Shown: positions 1-9,246 of the stretch, piece by piece | Numbering within the stretch: position 1 is the first letter of the stretch | How the letters are laid out: each line of letters starts with the position of its first letter | Source of the DNA: Paradevosia sp036499825 | GTDB taxonomy: Bacteria > Pseudomonadota > Alphaproteobacteria > Rhizobiales > Devosiaceae | Assembly: GCA_036499825.1 (NCBI GenBank) | Contig: DASYCZ010000045.1 | Location: 1-64,000, forward strand | DNA length: 64,000 bases | Direction of reading: 5' to 3' | Notes under the pieces: generated by a model | What the model saw: only the letters and a program-made list of their open reading frames with translations | Databases searched by the model: none | Told to the model about the DNA's origin: nothing | Position numbers and translations under genes: made by a program

Positions 1-1
1 T

Positions 2-2710
2 GACGCCGAGCAGAAAGACTGGCTGCAGCGGCGCATCGAGGGCCAGGTCCAGCAGGCCACCCGCGATTCGATCCGCGCGATCATGATGATCCGCGCCTAC
101 CGCGCGCGCGGTCACCTCTATGCCAACCTCGACCCGCTCGGCCTGTCTGAGCCGCGGAGCGAGGCGGAGCTCGACCCCGCAACCTACGGCTTCACCGAGG
201 CCGACTACGGCCGCAAAATCTTCATCGACCGCGTCCTTGGGCTCGATTTCGCGACCGTCCCGGAGATGCTGGAGATTCTGCGGCGCACGTACTGCCAGAC
301 GCTGGGCGTCGAGTTCCTGCACATCTCGGACGCTGCCGAGAAGAGCTGGATCCAGGAGCGCATCGAGGGCCCGGACAAGGCGATCAGCTTCACGCCCGAG
401 GGCAAGAAGGCGATCCTCAACAAGCTGATCGAGGCCGAGGGCTTCGAGAAGTTCCTCGACGTCAAGTATACCGGCACCAAGCGTTTCGGCCTCGATGGCT
501 CGGAATCGCTGATCCCGGCGCTCGAGCAGATCATCAAGCGTGGCGGTGCGCTGGGCGTCAAGGATATCGTGGTCGGCATGCCGCATCGCGGCCGCCTCAA
601 CGTTTTGACCCAGGTGATGCACAAGCCGCATCGCGCCCTGTTCCATGAATTCAAGGGCGGCGCCTTCTACCCCGACGATGTCGAGGGTTCGGGTGACGTG
701 AAGTACCACCTCGGCGCCTCGTCGGACCGCGAGTTCGATGGCAACAAGGTGCATCTGTCACTGACCGCCAACCCCAGCCATCTCGAAATCGTCGATCCGG
801 TGGTGCTGGGCAAGGCTCGCGCCAAGCAGGACCAGCACCTGTCGCCCGATGGCAAGCTGCTGCATCTGCCGCCGCAGGGCGCCAAGATCGACCGCACCAT
901 GGTGCTGCCGCTGCTGATGCATGGCGACGCGGCTTTCGCGGGCCAGGGCGTGGTGGCCGAAAGCCTGGGGCTTTCCGGCCTCAAGGGGCACCGCACCGGC
1001 GGCTCCATCCATTTCGTGGTGAACAACCAGATCGGCTTCACCACCTCGCCGATCTATTCGCGCTCCTCGCCCTATCCCACCGATGTCGCCAAGATGATCG
1101 AGGCGCCGGTGTTCCACGTGAACGGCGACGATCCGGAGGCGGTGGTGTTCGCCTGCAAGGTGGCCATCGAATACCGCCAGCGCTTTGGCCGTCCGGTGGT
1201 CATCGACATGTTCTGCTACCGCCGCTTCGGGCACAACGAAGGCGACGAGCCGAGCTTCACCCAGCCCCTGATGTATTCCAAGATCAGGGCGCACAAGACG
1301 ACGCTCGAACTCTATGCCGACAAGCTGGTCGGCGAAGGCCTGCTGACGGCCGACGACGTCGAGACCATGAAGGCGGCCTGGCGCGCGCATCTGGAAGCCG
1401 AATTCGAGAGCGGCCAGAACTATCGCCCCAACAAGGCCGACTGGCTCGACGGGCAGTGGAAGAATTTCAAGGCAGCCGAGATCGACGGTCCGCGCCGCGG
1501 CCATACGGGCGTCGACATGGCGACGCTCACGGCGGTGGGCACCAAGCTCGCCACCGTGCCGGCCGGGTTCAATGCCCACCGCACCGTCAAGCGCTTCATG
1601 GACAACCGCCTGTCGGCGATCGAAACCGGCGAGGGTATCGATTGGGCCACTGCCGAGGCGCTGGCCTTCGGCACCCTGGTCGATGAAGGCTATCCGGTCC
1701 GGCTGTCCGGCCAGGACGTCGAGCGCGGCACCTTCACGCAGCGTCATTCGGTGCTCTACGACCAGGAAACCGACGAGACCTATACGCCGCTCAACAATCT
1801 GTCGGCGGACCAGTCGCGCTACGAAGTCATCAACTCGATGCTTTCGGAAGAAGCGGTGCTGGGCTTCGAATACGGCTACTCGCTGGCCGAACCGAGCACG
1901 CTGACGCTGTGGGAAGCGCAGTTCGGCGATTTCGCCAACGGCGCGCAGGTGGTGATCGACCAGTTCATCTCCTCGGGCGAGCGCAAGTGGTTCCGCATGT
2001 CGGGCCTCGTGATGCTGCTGCCGCATGGCTATGAGGGCCAGGGTCCCGAGCATTCCTCGGCCCGGCTCGAGCGCTATCTGCAGCTGTGCGCTGAAGACAA
2101 TCTGCAGGTCGCCAACTGCACGACGCCGGCCAATTACTTCCACATCCTGCGGCGGCAGATGACCCGCGACTTCCGCAAGCCGCTGATCCTGATGACGCCG
2201 AAATCGCTGCTGCGTCACAAGCGGGCGATTTCGAGCCTGGTGGAACTGGGGCCGGAAAGCTGCTTCCACCGCCTGTTGTGGGATGATGCGGAATCGCCCG
2301 GCGCCCCCAAGACAACCATCAAGCTGGCGCCCGATGACAAGATCCGCCGCGTCGTCCTCAGCACCGGCAAGGTCTATTACGACCTCCTGGAGGATCGCGA
2401 GAAGCGCGGCATCGACGATGTCTACCTGCTGCGCATCGAGCAGCTCTATCCGTTCCCCGCCAAGGCCGTGCTCGACGAGCTCAACCGCTTCAAGAACGCC
2501 GAGATCGTCTGGTGCCAGGAAGAGCCCAAGAACATGGGCGCCTGGGCGTTCGTTCAGCCCTATCTCGACTGGGTGATGGACCAGATGGGCCGTAACGGCA
2601 TGCGTCCGCGCTATGTGGGCCGCCCGGCTTCCGCGTCCACCGCCACCGGCCTGATGCGGCTGCATCTCGAGCAATTGCAGAGCTTCCTCGAAGAAGCCTT
2701 CGCCAAATAA
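2..2710 (+). CDS. sucA: 2-oxoglutarate dehydrogenase E1 component, 5' truncated by window
   Basis: This is the thiamine-diphosphate-dependent E1 subunit of the 2-oxoglutarate dehydrogenase complex. It decarboxylates 2-oxoglutarate and passes the succinyl group to the lipoyl arm of SucB in the TCA cycle. The frame is open from base 2, so the N-terminus lies outside the window; 902 codons are visible against roughly 990 in rhizobial SucA. Visible family signatures include VVGMPHRGRLNVL (about 571-609), the cofactor-binding stretch HGDAAFAGQG followed by NNQIGFTT (about 919-1046), and GHNEGDEPSFTQP (about 1229-1267). The C-terminal region contains the HGYEGQGPEHSSAR signature (about 2024-2066). 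The stop lies 11 bases before sucB, with a ribosome binding site in between, so the two genes are almost certainly co-transcribed. An internal ATG at base 83 is not the true start because the preceding codons read as normal SucA sequence. Confidence 0.97.
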   Translation, partial: DAEQKDWLQRRIEGQVQQATRDSIRAIMMIRAYRARGHLYANLDPLGLSEPRSEAELDPATYGFTEADYGRKIFIDRVLGLDFATVPEMLEILRRTYCQTLGVEFLHISDAAEKSWIQERIEGPDKAISFTPEGKKAILNKLIEAEGFEKFLDVKYTGTKRFGLDGSESLIPALEQIIKRGGALGVKDIVVGMPHRGRLNVLTQVMHKPHRALFHEFKGGAFYPDDVEGSGDVKYHLGASSDREFDGNKVHLSLTANPSHLEIVDPVVLGKARAKQDQHLSPDGKLLHLPPQGAKIDRTMVLPLLMHGDAAFAGQGVVAESLGLSGLKGHRTGGSIHFVVNNQIGFTTSPIYSRSSPYPTDVAKMIEAPVFHVNGDDPEAVVFACKVAIEYRQRFGRPVVIDMFCYRRFGHNEGDEPSFTQPLMYSKIRAHKTTLELYADKLVGEGLLTADDVETMKAAWRAHLEAEFESGQNYRPNKADWLDGQWKNFKAAEIDGPRRGHTGVDMATLTAVGTKLATVPAGFNAHRTVKRFMDNRLSAIETGEGIDWATAEALAFGTLVDEGYPVRLSGQDVERGTFTQRHSVLYDQETDETYTPLNNLSADQSRYEVINSMLSEEAVLGFEYGYSLAEPSTLTLWEAQFGDFANGAQVVIDQFISSGERKWFRMSGLVMLLPHGYEGQGPEHSSARLERYLQLCAEDNLQVANCTTPANYFHILRRQMTRDFRKPLILMTPKSLLRHKRAISSLVELGPESCFHRLLWDDAESPGAPKTTIKLAPDDKIRRVVLSTGKVYYDLLEDREKRGIDDVYLLRIEQLYPFPAKAVLDELNRFKNAEIVWCQEEPKNMGAWAFVQPYLDWVMDQMGRNGMRPRYVGRPASASTATGLMRLHLEQLQSFLEEAFAK

Positions 2711-2721
2711 AGGAATACATC

Positions 2722-4011
2722 ATGTCGGTTGATATCCGCGTGCCCGCTTTGGGTGAGAGCGTCACCGAAGCCACCATCGGCCAGTGGTTCAAGAAGGTCG
2801 GAGACACCGTCTCTGCCGACGAGCCGGTGGTCGAACTGGAAACCGACAAGGTGACCATCGAGGTGCCGTCGCCCGTCGCCGGCGTGCTCGAGGCGATCGC
2901 CGCCAATCCGGGCGATACCGTGAATGTGGGCGCCCTGATCGGCGCCATCAGCGGCAACGGCGCCGGTGCACGGCCCGTCGTGACGGAAACCGAGAAGCCG
3001 GCTGCGCCTGCCGCCGTGGCCGCCACTGCCGGCCAGCAATCGGTGTCGCTGCCGTTGACGGGCCAGCCGGGCGTTCCGGCGAGCCCGTCGGCGCAAAAGC
3101 TGATGGCAGAGAGCGGCATCGATGCCGCAACGCTCGAAGGTTCGGGCAAGCGCGGGCAGATCCTCAAGGAAGACGTGCTGGCCGTGAAGCCGGCCGCCAT
3201 GCCGGCGCCGGTCGCCGAGCCCGAGCCGCGCCCCGCCGCCAAGGCCGAAAGCAAGCCGGCGCCCACCCCGGCTCCGGCGACGCCGCGCGCTCCGGTTGCA
3301 GTCGCCGATGACGCACGCGAAGAGCGCGTGAAGATGACGCGCCTGCGCCAGACCATCGCGCGCCGCCTCAAGGACGCCCAGAACACGGCCGCCATGCTCA
3401 CCACCTTCAACGAGGTGGACATGAAGCCGGTGATGGATCTGAGGGCCCAGTACAAGGAACTGTTCGAGAAAAAGCACGGCGTGAAGCTCGGTTTCATGGG
3501 CTTTTTCACCAAGGCCGTGGTGCATGCGCTCAAGGAAATCCCGGCGGTCAATGCCGAGATCGATGGCGACGAACTGATCTACAAGAACTTCGCCCATGTG
3601 GGGGTGGCGGTGGGTACCGACAAGGGCCTGGTGGTTCCGGTCGTGCGCGATGCCGACCAGATGTCGATCGCCGGCATCGAGAAGGAAATCGGCCGTCTGG
3701 GCAAGCTCGCCCGCGATGGCGGCCTGTCCATGGCCGATATGCAGGGCGGCACCTTTACCATCACCAATGGTGGCGTCTATGGCTCGCTGATGTCGACGCC
3801 GATCCTCAATGCGCCGCAGTCGGGCATCTTGGGCATGCACAAGATCCAGGAACGGCCCGTGGCCGTGAACGGGCAGGTCGTCATCCGCCCGATGATGTAT
3901 CTGGCGCTCTCCTATGATCACCGTATCGTGGACGGCAAGGAAGCCGTGACGTTCCTCGTGCGCGTCAAGGAAAGCCTCGAAGCGCCGGAACGCCTGGTGC
4001 TCGACCTCTAG
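2722..4011 (+). CDS. sucB: Dihydrolipoyllysine-residue succinyltransferase (E2)
   Basis: E2 core of the 2-oxoglutarate dehydrogenase complex; it transfers the succinyl group from the lipoyl arm to CoA. The protein has 429 residues, normal for SucB. Residues 1-76 form one lipoyl domain with the lipoylated lysine at K43 in ETDKVTIEVPSP. An Ala/Pro-rich linker leads to a peripheral-subunit-binding domain (about 110-150, ASPSAQKLMAESGI). A second Pro/Ala linker precedes the acyltransferase domain (about 200-429), which carries the catalytic motif SYDHRIVDG with H400 and D404. The start ATG follows an AAGGA-type ribosome binding site. It lies between sucA and a short-chain dehydrogenase in one transcription unit that continues to lpdA. 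Confidence 0.97.
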   Translation: MSVDIRVPALGESVTEATIGQWFKKVGDTVSADEPVVELETDKVTIEVPSPVAGVLEAIAANPGDTVNVGALIGAISGNGAGARPVVTETEKPAAPAAVAATAGQQSVSLPLTGQPGVPASPSAQKLMAESGIDAATLEGSGKRGQILKEDVLAVKPAAMPAPVAEPEPRPAAKAESKPAPTPAPATPRAPVAVADDAREERVKMTRLRQTIARRLKDAQNTAAMLTTFNEVDMKPVMDLRAQYKELFEKKHGVKLGFMGFFTKAVVHALKEIPAVNAEIDGDELIYKNFAHVGVAVGTDKGLVVPVVRDADQMSIAGIEKEIGRLGKLARDGGLSMADMQGGTFTITNGGVYGSLMSTPILNAPQSGILGMHKIQERPVAVNGQVVIRPMMYLALSYDHRIVDGKEAVTFLVRVKESLEAPERLVLDL

Positions 4012-4026
4012 GACGGAGCCCGGCCG

Positions 4027-4785
4027 ATGTCGGAGAAGGTTCTGGTCGTAACGGGCGGCGGGCGCGGTATCGGCGCCGCCGTTTGCCGCCTCGCCGCCGA
4101 ACGCGGCTATGCGCTGGTCATCAACTACGCCAGCAATGCCGAAGCGGCCGAGGCACTCGTCGCCTCCATCAAGGATGCGGGTGGTGAGGCTGTCGCCGTC
4201 AAGGGCGATGTCAGCCAGCCGGCGGATGTGGACCGGATCTTCGCCGCCGCCGACAAGCTGGGGCGCCTCGTTGGCCTCGTCAACAATGCGGGCGTCGTCG
4301 GCCCGACGCAGCGCGTCGAGGATATGCCGGTCGAGCGCATCGTGCGCATGCTCGCCGTCAATGTCACCGGCTCGTTCCTGTGCGCCCAGGCGGCCATCCG
4401 CCGCCTCTCCACCCGCCATGGCGGCAAGGGAGGGTCGATCGTCAATCTCTCCTCGGCGGCCGCCAAGCTCGGCGCCCCCGGCGTCTATGTCGACTATGCG
4501 GCGGCCAAGGGCGCCATCGATACCTTCACCGTCGGGCTGGCGCTGGAAGTGGCCGGCGACGGCATTCGCGTCAATGCGGTGAGGCCCGGCATGATCGATA
4601 CCGAAATCCATGCCAGCGGCGGCGAGCCGGGCCGAGCCCAGAGCGTCGGGCCGAGCCTGCCCATGCATCGTGCCGGCACCGCCGGGGAAGTCGCGAACGC
4701 CGTTATCTGGCTGCTGTCTGACGAAGCCTCCTATTGCGCCGGCACCATTTTGTCGGTCACCGGCGGCAGGGCCATCCTGCCGTGA
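4027..4785 (+). CDS. SDR family NAD(P)-dependent oxidoreductase
   Basis: A 252-residue classical short-chain dehydrogenase/reductase, probably cytosolic. The cofactor-binding glycine motif TGGGRGIG is at residues 9-16 and NNAG is at about 86-89. The active site has serines at 142-143 and the YxxxK pair at Y157/K161. The FabG/glucose-dehydrogenase-like C-terminus has a typical VNAVRPGMIDTEI stretch. The gene starts 15 bases after the sucB stop and precedes lpdA, so it is embedded in the 2-oxoglutarate dehydrogenase operon. An SDR in this position is seen in other Hyphomicrobiales (established pattern), but its substrate is not evident from the sequence. It is neither truncated nor compositionally odd. 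Confidence 0.9.
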   Translation: MSEKVLVVTGGGRGIGAAVCRLAAERGYALVINYASNAEAAEALVASIKDAGGEAVAVKGDVSQPADVDRIFAAADKLGRLVGLVNNAGVVGPTQRVEDMPVERIVRMLAVNVTGSFLCAQAAIRRLSTRHGGKGGSIVNLSSAAAKLGAPGVYVDYAAAKGAIDTFTVGLALEVAGDGIRVNAVRPGMIDTEIHASGGEPGRAQSVGPSLPMHRAGTAGEVANAVIWLLSDEASYCAGTILSVTGGRAILP

Positions 4786-4898
4786 ACGCATCGCGCTTCT
4801 GCATTGTGGGCGGTGGTCTAATCACCGGCTCGACACTACATTGAGACCATAGCGCCAGGGCGTGATCGCGTCGGCGCTCGATAACACTGGGGCATTTC

Positions 4899-6308
4899 AT
4901 GGCGGATCAATTCGACTTCACGGTCATCGGCAGCGGTCCAGGCGGCTATGTGGCGGCCATTCGGGCGGCGCAGCTCGGCATGAAGGTGGCTGTCGTCGAG
5001 AAGTGGTCGACGTTCGGCGGCACCTGCCTCAATATCGGCTGCATCCCCTCCAAGGCGCTGCTGCATGCTTCCGAGCTGTTCGAGGAAGCGGGCCACAGCT
5101 TCGCCAAGCTCGGCATCGACATTCCGGCGCCCCAGCTCAACCTCAAGCAGATGCTGACGCATAAGGACGAGACAGTCGCCTCCAATGTGGGCGGCGTCGA
5201 TTACCTGTTCAAGAAAAACAAGATCACCACCTTCCGCGGCATCGGCTCGATCGCGGCGCCCGGCCGGGTGCTGGTGACGCCGCAGAGCGGCCCGACCCAG
5301 ACCATCGACACCAAGACCATCGTCATCGCCTCAGGATCGGTCTCGGCCAATCTGCCGGGCATCGATATCGACGAGAGGCAGATCGTGACCTCGACCGGCG
5401 CCCTCACCCTCGACAAGGTGCCGCAGCGTCTCCTCGTCATCGGCGCCGGCGTCATCGGGCTGGAGCTCGGCTCGGTCTGGGCGCGGCTTGGCGCCCAGGT
5501 GACGGTGGTGGAATTCCTCGACCGCATCCTGCCCGGCATGGATAGCGAAGTGGCCCGGCAGTTCCAGCGCATGCTGCAAAAGCAGGGTTTCGAGTTCAAG
5601 CTGTCGAGCAAGGTCTCGGGCATCGAAAAGACCGAAGAGGGCGCCCTCAAGGTGCGCATCGAGCCGGCCAAGGGCGGCGACGTCGAGTTCCTCGATGCCG
5701 ATGTGGCGCTCGTCGCCATCGGCCGCAAGCCCTATACGGAAGGCCTTGGCCTCGAAATCGTCGGCGTGGCGCTCGATGAGCGCGGCCGGGTTCGCGTCGA
5801 CCGCGGCTACAAGACCAGCGTCGAGGGCATCTATGCGATCGGCGACGTCATCGCTGGTCCGATGCTGGCCCACAAGGCCGAAGACGAGGGCATCGCGGTC
5901 GCCGAGATCGTGGCCGGGCAGGCCGGCCATGTGAACTATGGCGCCATTCCTTCGGTGGTCTACACCAATCCGGAAATCGCCTCGGTGGGCAAGAGCGAGG
6001 ACGAGCTCAAGGCCGAAGGGATCGACTACAAGATCGGCAAGTTCCCCTTCACCGCCAATGGGCGCGCCAAGGCCATGCTGGCGACGCAGGGTTTTGTGAA
6101 GATCCTCGCCGATGTCGAGACCGACCGCGTGCTGGGCGCCCACATCATCGGCAAGAATGCCGGCGAGATGATCCATGAGCTGACCGTGCTGATGGAATTC
6201 TCAGGCGCCGCCGAGGATCTGGCCCGCACCACCCACGCCCATCCAACGCTGTCCGAGGCAATTCGCGAAGCGGCTTTGATGTGCGGCGACGGCGCCATTC
6301 ACATCTAG
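4899..6308 (+). CDS. lpdA: Dihydrolipoyl dehydrogenase (E3)
   Basis: FAD-dependent E3 subunit that reoxidises the dihydrolipoyl group of SucB and reduces NAD+. The protein has 469 residues. The FAD-binding motif GSGPGG lies at 11-16. The redox-active disulfide is C43/C48 in GGTCLNIGCIPSK. An NAD-binding glycine motif (IGAGVIGLELGSVWARLG) lies near the middle. The C-terminal dimerisation domain ends with the catalytic pair H448/E453 in HAHPTLSE. It follows the SDR gene by 113 bases, a gap long enough for a secondary promoter. Its position after sucB makes it the 2-oxoglutarate dehydrogenase-associated E3, although one E3 may also serve other dehydrogenase complexes. Confidence 0.97.
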   Translation: MADQFDFTVIGSGPGGYVAAIRAAQLGMKVAVVEKWSTFGGTCLNIGCIPSKALLHASELFEEAGHSFAKLGIDIPAPQLNLKQMLTHKDETVASNVGGVDYLFKKNKITTFRGIGSIAAPGRVLVTPQSGPTQTIDTKTIVIASGSVSANLPGIDIDERQIVTSTGALTLDKVPQRLLVIGAGVIGLELGSVWARLGAQVTVVEFLDRILPGMDSEVARQFQRMLQKQGFEFKLSSKVSGIEKTEEGALKVRIEPAKGGDVEFLDADVALVAIGRKPYTEGLGLEIVGVALDERGRVRVDRGYKTSVEGIYAIGDVIAGPMLAHKAEDEGIAVAEIVAGQAGHVNYGAIPSVVYTNPEIASVGKSEDELKAEGIDYKIGKFPFTANGRAKAMLATQGFVKILADVETDRVLGAHIIGKNAGEMIHELTVLMEFSGAAEDLARTTHAHPTLSEAIREAALMCGDGAIHI

Positions 6309-6336
6309 GGCCCCCGGGGTAGGCAGGCGAGCCTGC

Positions 6337-7131
6337 TCAATGCGTCGGCGTCAGGATGACCAGCTTGATATCCTGGTGCCGCGCGGCCAGGAACGTCACC
6401 TGCTCATAGCGCAAAAAGCCATCCGCCGGGTGGTTGAACGTGCGCTCGCCGCCCTCCCGATCGACCACCGCATGCGCTTGCCAGGCGTCGTCGAAGAACG
6501 GGCTGCGCTGCCGTAACGCCTCCACCAGCGCCCGTGGTTCGGGTGCCGCGAGACTGCGGCTGTAATCGGCGCGGAACTCGGCTGCCAGCCGGAAGGCCCG
6601 CGCCTGCCAGTCGGCGATCAATTGCTGCGCCAGGGGATTGAGAAACACATAGCGCAGCAGGTTGCGATCGGCCTCGCCATCGAGCCAGCCGACGAACAGG
6701 CGCCCGGCCGGCTCATTCCAGGCCAGTGCATTCCAGGCGCGGTCGAGCAGATAGGCCGGCGTGCCGATGGCCATCACCGCCGCCACGATGCCGTCCGGCA
6801 AATGGTCGAGCCCCGAATCGGGCTGGGCCTGCGGGTCGCGCTTGCCGGCCAGATCGAAGAGATAGGCGCGCTCGGGCGCGGTCAGCCGCATGATGCGGGC
6901 CAGCCGCGACAGCGCCATGGGCGACATCGAGACGTCGCGGCCCTGTTCGATCCAGGTGAACCAGGTGGTGCTGACCCCGGCGAGCTGGGCAAGTTCCTCG
7001 CGCCTCAGCCCCGGTGTGCGGCGGCGCACGCCACTTGCGAGCCCGAACATTTCGGGCTGCAATTTCTCGCGATGCGAGCGGATAAATTCCCCCAATTCGA
7101 TGCGGCGGGTGTCATGGTTGGGGGCGATCAT
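6337..7131 (-). CDS. Helix-turn-helix regulator, MmyB-like family
   Basis: A 264-residue predicted DNA-binding regulator. The N-terminal XRE-type helix-turn-helix spans about 10-75 and includes RRTPGLRREELAQLAGVS and TWIEQGRDVSMS, typical of MmyB-like actinobacterial and proteobacterial regulators. The rest resembles the PAS-like MmyB ligand-binding domain, with YLLDRAWNALAWNEPAGRLF and later ALRQRSPFFDDAW. It is transcribed away from the methyltransferase at 7226 across a 94-base intergenic region, suggesting it controls itself and that gene. The ligand is unknown. The family call rests on recognisable motifs; the target is inference. Confidence 0.88.
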   Translation of the reverse strand: MIAPNHDTRRIELGEFIRSHREKLQPEMFGLASGVRRRTPGLRREELAQLAGVSTTWFTWIEQGRDVSMSPMALSRLARIMRLTAPERAYLFDLAGKRDPQAQPDSGLDHLPDGIVAAVMAIGTPAYLLDRAWNALAWNEPAGRLFVGWLDGEADRNLLRYVFLNPLAQQLIADWQARAFRLAAEFRADYSRSLAAPEPRALVEALRQRSPFFDDAWQAHAVVDREGGERTFNHPADGFLRYEQVTFLAARHQDIKLVILTPTH

Positions 7132-7168
7132 GGCAGCAATTCATACCGGGATAAGATTGGTTCTGGTA

Positions 7169-7186
7169 CGGGTTTAATTGCCCGTC
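7169..7186. promoter_or_regulatory. Possible operator between divergent regulator and methyltransferase
   Basis: An inverted repeat ACGGG-N8-CCCGT lies in the 94-base divergent intergenic region, 38 bases upstream of the regulator start and 40 bases upstream of the methyltransferase start. The central spacer is AT-rich (TTTAATTG). Short arms of 5 bases can occur by chance, so this is only a candidate binding site for the adjacent MmyB-like protein. Confidence 0.3.
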
Positions 7187-7225
7187 TAATGCATTGCCAC
7201 TCCTAACGCCCACAAGAGCATCGCA

Positions 7226-8008
7226 ATGACCAACACATCCCCAGAGGCCAGAACGCAAGAAGCGTTGAACGCCAGGCAATTCGGCACAACCGCCGCCAAC
7301 TATGTCGCCAGCGCCGTCCATGCCGGCGGCGCCGACCTGCGGCAACTGGTCGAGATCGCCCGTGATTTCGGCGGGGCCACCGTCATCGATCTCGGCTGCG
7401 GCGGCGGTCATGTGAGCTATGCGCTGGCGCCGATCGTCGGCTCGGTGACGGCCTACGACCTGTCCGCCGACATGGTGGCGGCGGTCGCCGCCGAGGCCAG
7501 GAAGCGCGGCCTCACCAATCTGTCGACCCGCCAGGGATCGGCCGAGGCACTGCCTTTCGAGGATGGCGCCTTCGACGCCGTGTTCTGCCGCTATACCACC
7601 CATCACTGGCCGGATGTGCGCAAGGGCCTGCGCGAGGCGCGCCGGGTGCTCAAGGCCGGGGGCAAGGCGGTGTTCTCGGATGTCGTGGCGCCGGAAGTCG
7701 CGGTCTATGACACGTTCCTGCAGACCTTCGAGATGCTGCGCGACCCCTCGCATGTCCGGGACTATTCGACGGCCGAGTGGGTTGCGATCGCCGCCCAGGC
7801 GGGCTTTGCGGTCGTCGGCGTCACCCGGCGCCGACTGCCGCTCAATTTCAACGATTGGGTAGGCCGCATGCGGACGCCGCCGGTGCAGGTCGAGGCCATC
7901 AGGGCGTTGTTCGCGGCGGTTTCCGAGCCGGTGCGCCAGCATTTCGAGATACAGCCCAATGGTGATTTCGTCATCGACCAGGCGGTGTTCGAACTCGCGC
8001 CCGTCTAA
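7226..8008 (+). CDS. Class I SAM-dependent methyltransferase
   Basis: A 260-residue methyltransferase with a Rossmann-like fold, probably acting on a small molecule. SAM-binding motif I is VIDLGCGGGHVSYAL (about 52-66). The acidic motif II region follows (VTAYDLSADMVAAV), and AFDAVFCRYTTHHWPD is the UbiE/Methyltransf_11-type post-motif. The substrate cannot be read from the sequence. It is divergent from the MmyB-like regulator, a pairing that suggests ligand-responsive control. At its 3' end the TAA stop overlaps the TAG stop of the convergent xerC gene by four bases, so the two transcripts must overlap. Confidence 0.88.
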   Translation: MTNTSPEARTQEALNARQFGTTAANYVASAVHAGGADLRQLVEIARDFGGATVIDLGCGGGHVSYALAPIVGSVTAYDLSADMVAAVAAEARKRGLTNLSTRQGSAEALPFEDGAFDAVFCRYTTHHWPDVRKGLREARRVLKAGGKAVFSDVVAPEVAVYDTFLQTFEMLRDPSHVRDYSTAEWVAIAAQAGFAVVGVTRRRLPLNFNDWVGRMRTPPVQVEAIRALFAAVSEPVRQHFEIQPNGDFVIDQAVFELAPV

Positions 8009-8934
8009 GCCCGCGGATGCGCCTTGTGATAGCTCTCCAGCAACCGGTCGGTATCGACGGCGGTATAGATCTGGGTGGTGGAGAGCGAGGCGTGCCCGAG
8101 CAATTCCTGGATGGCGCGGAGATCGCCGCCGCGTCCGAGCAGATGGGTGGCGAAGGAGTGGCGGAGTGCATGCGGGGTTGCCGAAGGCGGCAATCCCAGC
8201 GCGCCCCGCAATTGCGCCACCCGTAGCTGGATCAGCCGTGGCGACAGCACGCCGCCCTTGACGCCCCGGAACAGCGGCTGCGCCGGGTTGAGGCCAAACG
8301 GGCAAAGTTTCAGATAGGTCTCGATCGCGGTGCGGACGGCGGCGATGAGGGGCACCAGCCGGGTCTTGCCGCCCTTGCCGGTGACGCGCAGCGCACCGCC
8401 ATCGAGATCGGCGCGGGTCAGCGCCAGCGCTTCGGCGATACGCAGGCCCGCTCCATAGCACAGCGACAGCACCGCCATGTCGCGCGCCGCGACCCAGGGG
8501 CGCTCTTCCATCTCGGCGGTCGTCGTGATCGTGCTGCGGGCCTCCGTCACGGTCAGTGCCTTGGGCAGCGATCGCGGTTGCCTTGGCGTGCGAATGACGT
8601 TGAGCGCTTCGGTCGTCATCACGCCTTCGCGTTCCAGAAACCGAAAGAACGACTTCAGCGCCGACAGGGCCCGCGCCAGCGAGCGTGAGCTCAAATCGTC
8701 GGCGCGCCGCGTCGCCATGAAGGCGCGGATGTCGGCGGAGCGGATATCCTTGAGGGTCGCCAGCGTCACCGTGCCGCCCGCATGGCCAGAAAGGAAACCC
8801 AGGAACTGGCCGAGGTCGCGGCCATAGGCTTCCAGCGTATTGGGCGCCAGCCGCCGCACCGCCCCCAGATCGCGCTCCCAGCGCTTGATCTGGGTCTTGA
8901 GGAAATCATCGATCGCAAAGGCGGTGTCGGTCAT
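8005..8934 (-). CDS. xerC: Tyrosine recombinase XerC
   Basis: Site-specific tyrosine recombinase that, with XerD, resolves chromosome dimers at dif. With the start at 8934 (MTDTAFAIDD) the protein has 309 residues, the normal XerC size. A longer in-frame extension to 9075 reads through intergenic repeat sequence and is rejected. The N-terminal core-binding SAM-like domain covers about 10-105. The catalytic domain has all expected residues: R165, K187, H255, R258, H281 and the nucleophile Y290 (STTQIYTAVD). XerC rather than XerD is inferred from its position before priA, the arrangement seen in related genomes. No integrative element is associated with it. Confidence 0.9.
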   Translation of the reverse strand: MTDTAFAIDDFLKTQIKRWERDLGAVRRLAPNTLEAYGRDLGQFLGFLSGHAGGTVTLATLKDIRSADIRAFMATRRADDLSSRSLARALSALKSFFRFLEREGVMTTEALNVIRTPRQPRSLPKALTVTEARSTITTTAEMEERPWVAARDMAVLSLCYGAGLRIAEALALTRADLDGGALRVTGKGGKTRLVPLIAAVRTAIETYLKLCPFGLNPAQPLFRGVKGGVLSPRLIQLRVAQLRGALGLPPSATPHALRHSFATHLLGRGGDLRAIQELLGHASLSTTQIYTAVDTDRLLESYHKAHPRA

Positions 8935-9103
8935 CGGGGGAGTTTGGCAGATGGCGGTTAGCAAACGGTGGAGGGTGGCGCCTGTGGCGGAACGTTCGAA
9001 GTCTCCAGAGGGGCGAGGTGGCGGAGAGACAGGTGTTCGCTTCTGCGCGTCTCGCCATTCGAGCTTAGCTCCCATGGGCAGACACTCCCTCTATTTTCCC
9101 GGA

Positions 9104-9201
9104 GTCATCCCGGCGAAGGCCGGGATCCATGCGGGGAACGCCCCACACGCTGGATGCATCGGCCCGCCACGGACATGGATTCCGGCCTCCGCCGGAATGA
9201 C
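9104..9201 (+). repeat. 98-bp palindromic dispersed repeat, copy 1
   Basis: Begins GTCATCCCGGCGAAGGCCGG and ends GCCGGAATGAC. The ends are inverted repeats of each other and of the second copy at 9566-9663. The asymmetric centre (around CTGGATGCATCGGC) matches the reverse complement of the centre of copy 2. The two elements are therefore the same family inserted in opposite orientations. It has no coding capacity and resembles a small REP- or MITE-like element. Confidence 0.8.
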
Positions 9202-9246
9202 CCGGTGGGGAGGAGAGGGCCAAGGTAGATATTGGCGGCTCCATAG

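Noticed and set aside
758..2674. A 638-codon minus-strand open frame opposite sucA
   Set aside because: It is the antisense shadow of a well-conserved gene, rich in His, Arg, Gly and Ala with no recognisable domain.
2611..4791. A 726-codon minus-strand open frame opposite sucB and the SDR gene
   Set aside because: It spans two real genes and their gap, has the biased composition of antisense frames in GC-rich DNA and no family motif.
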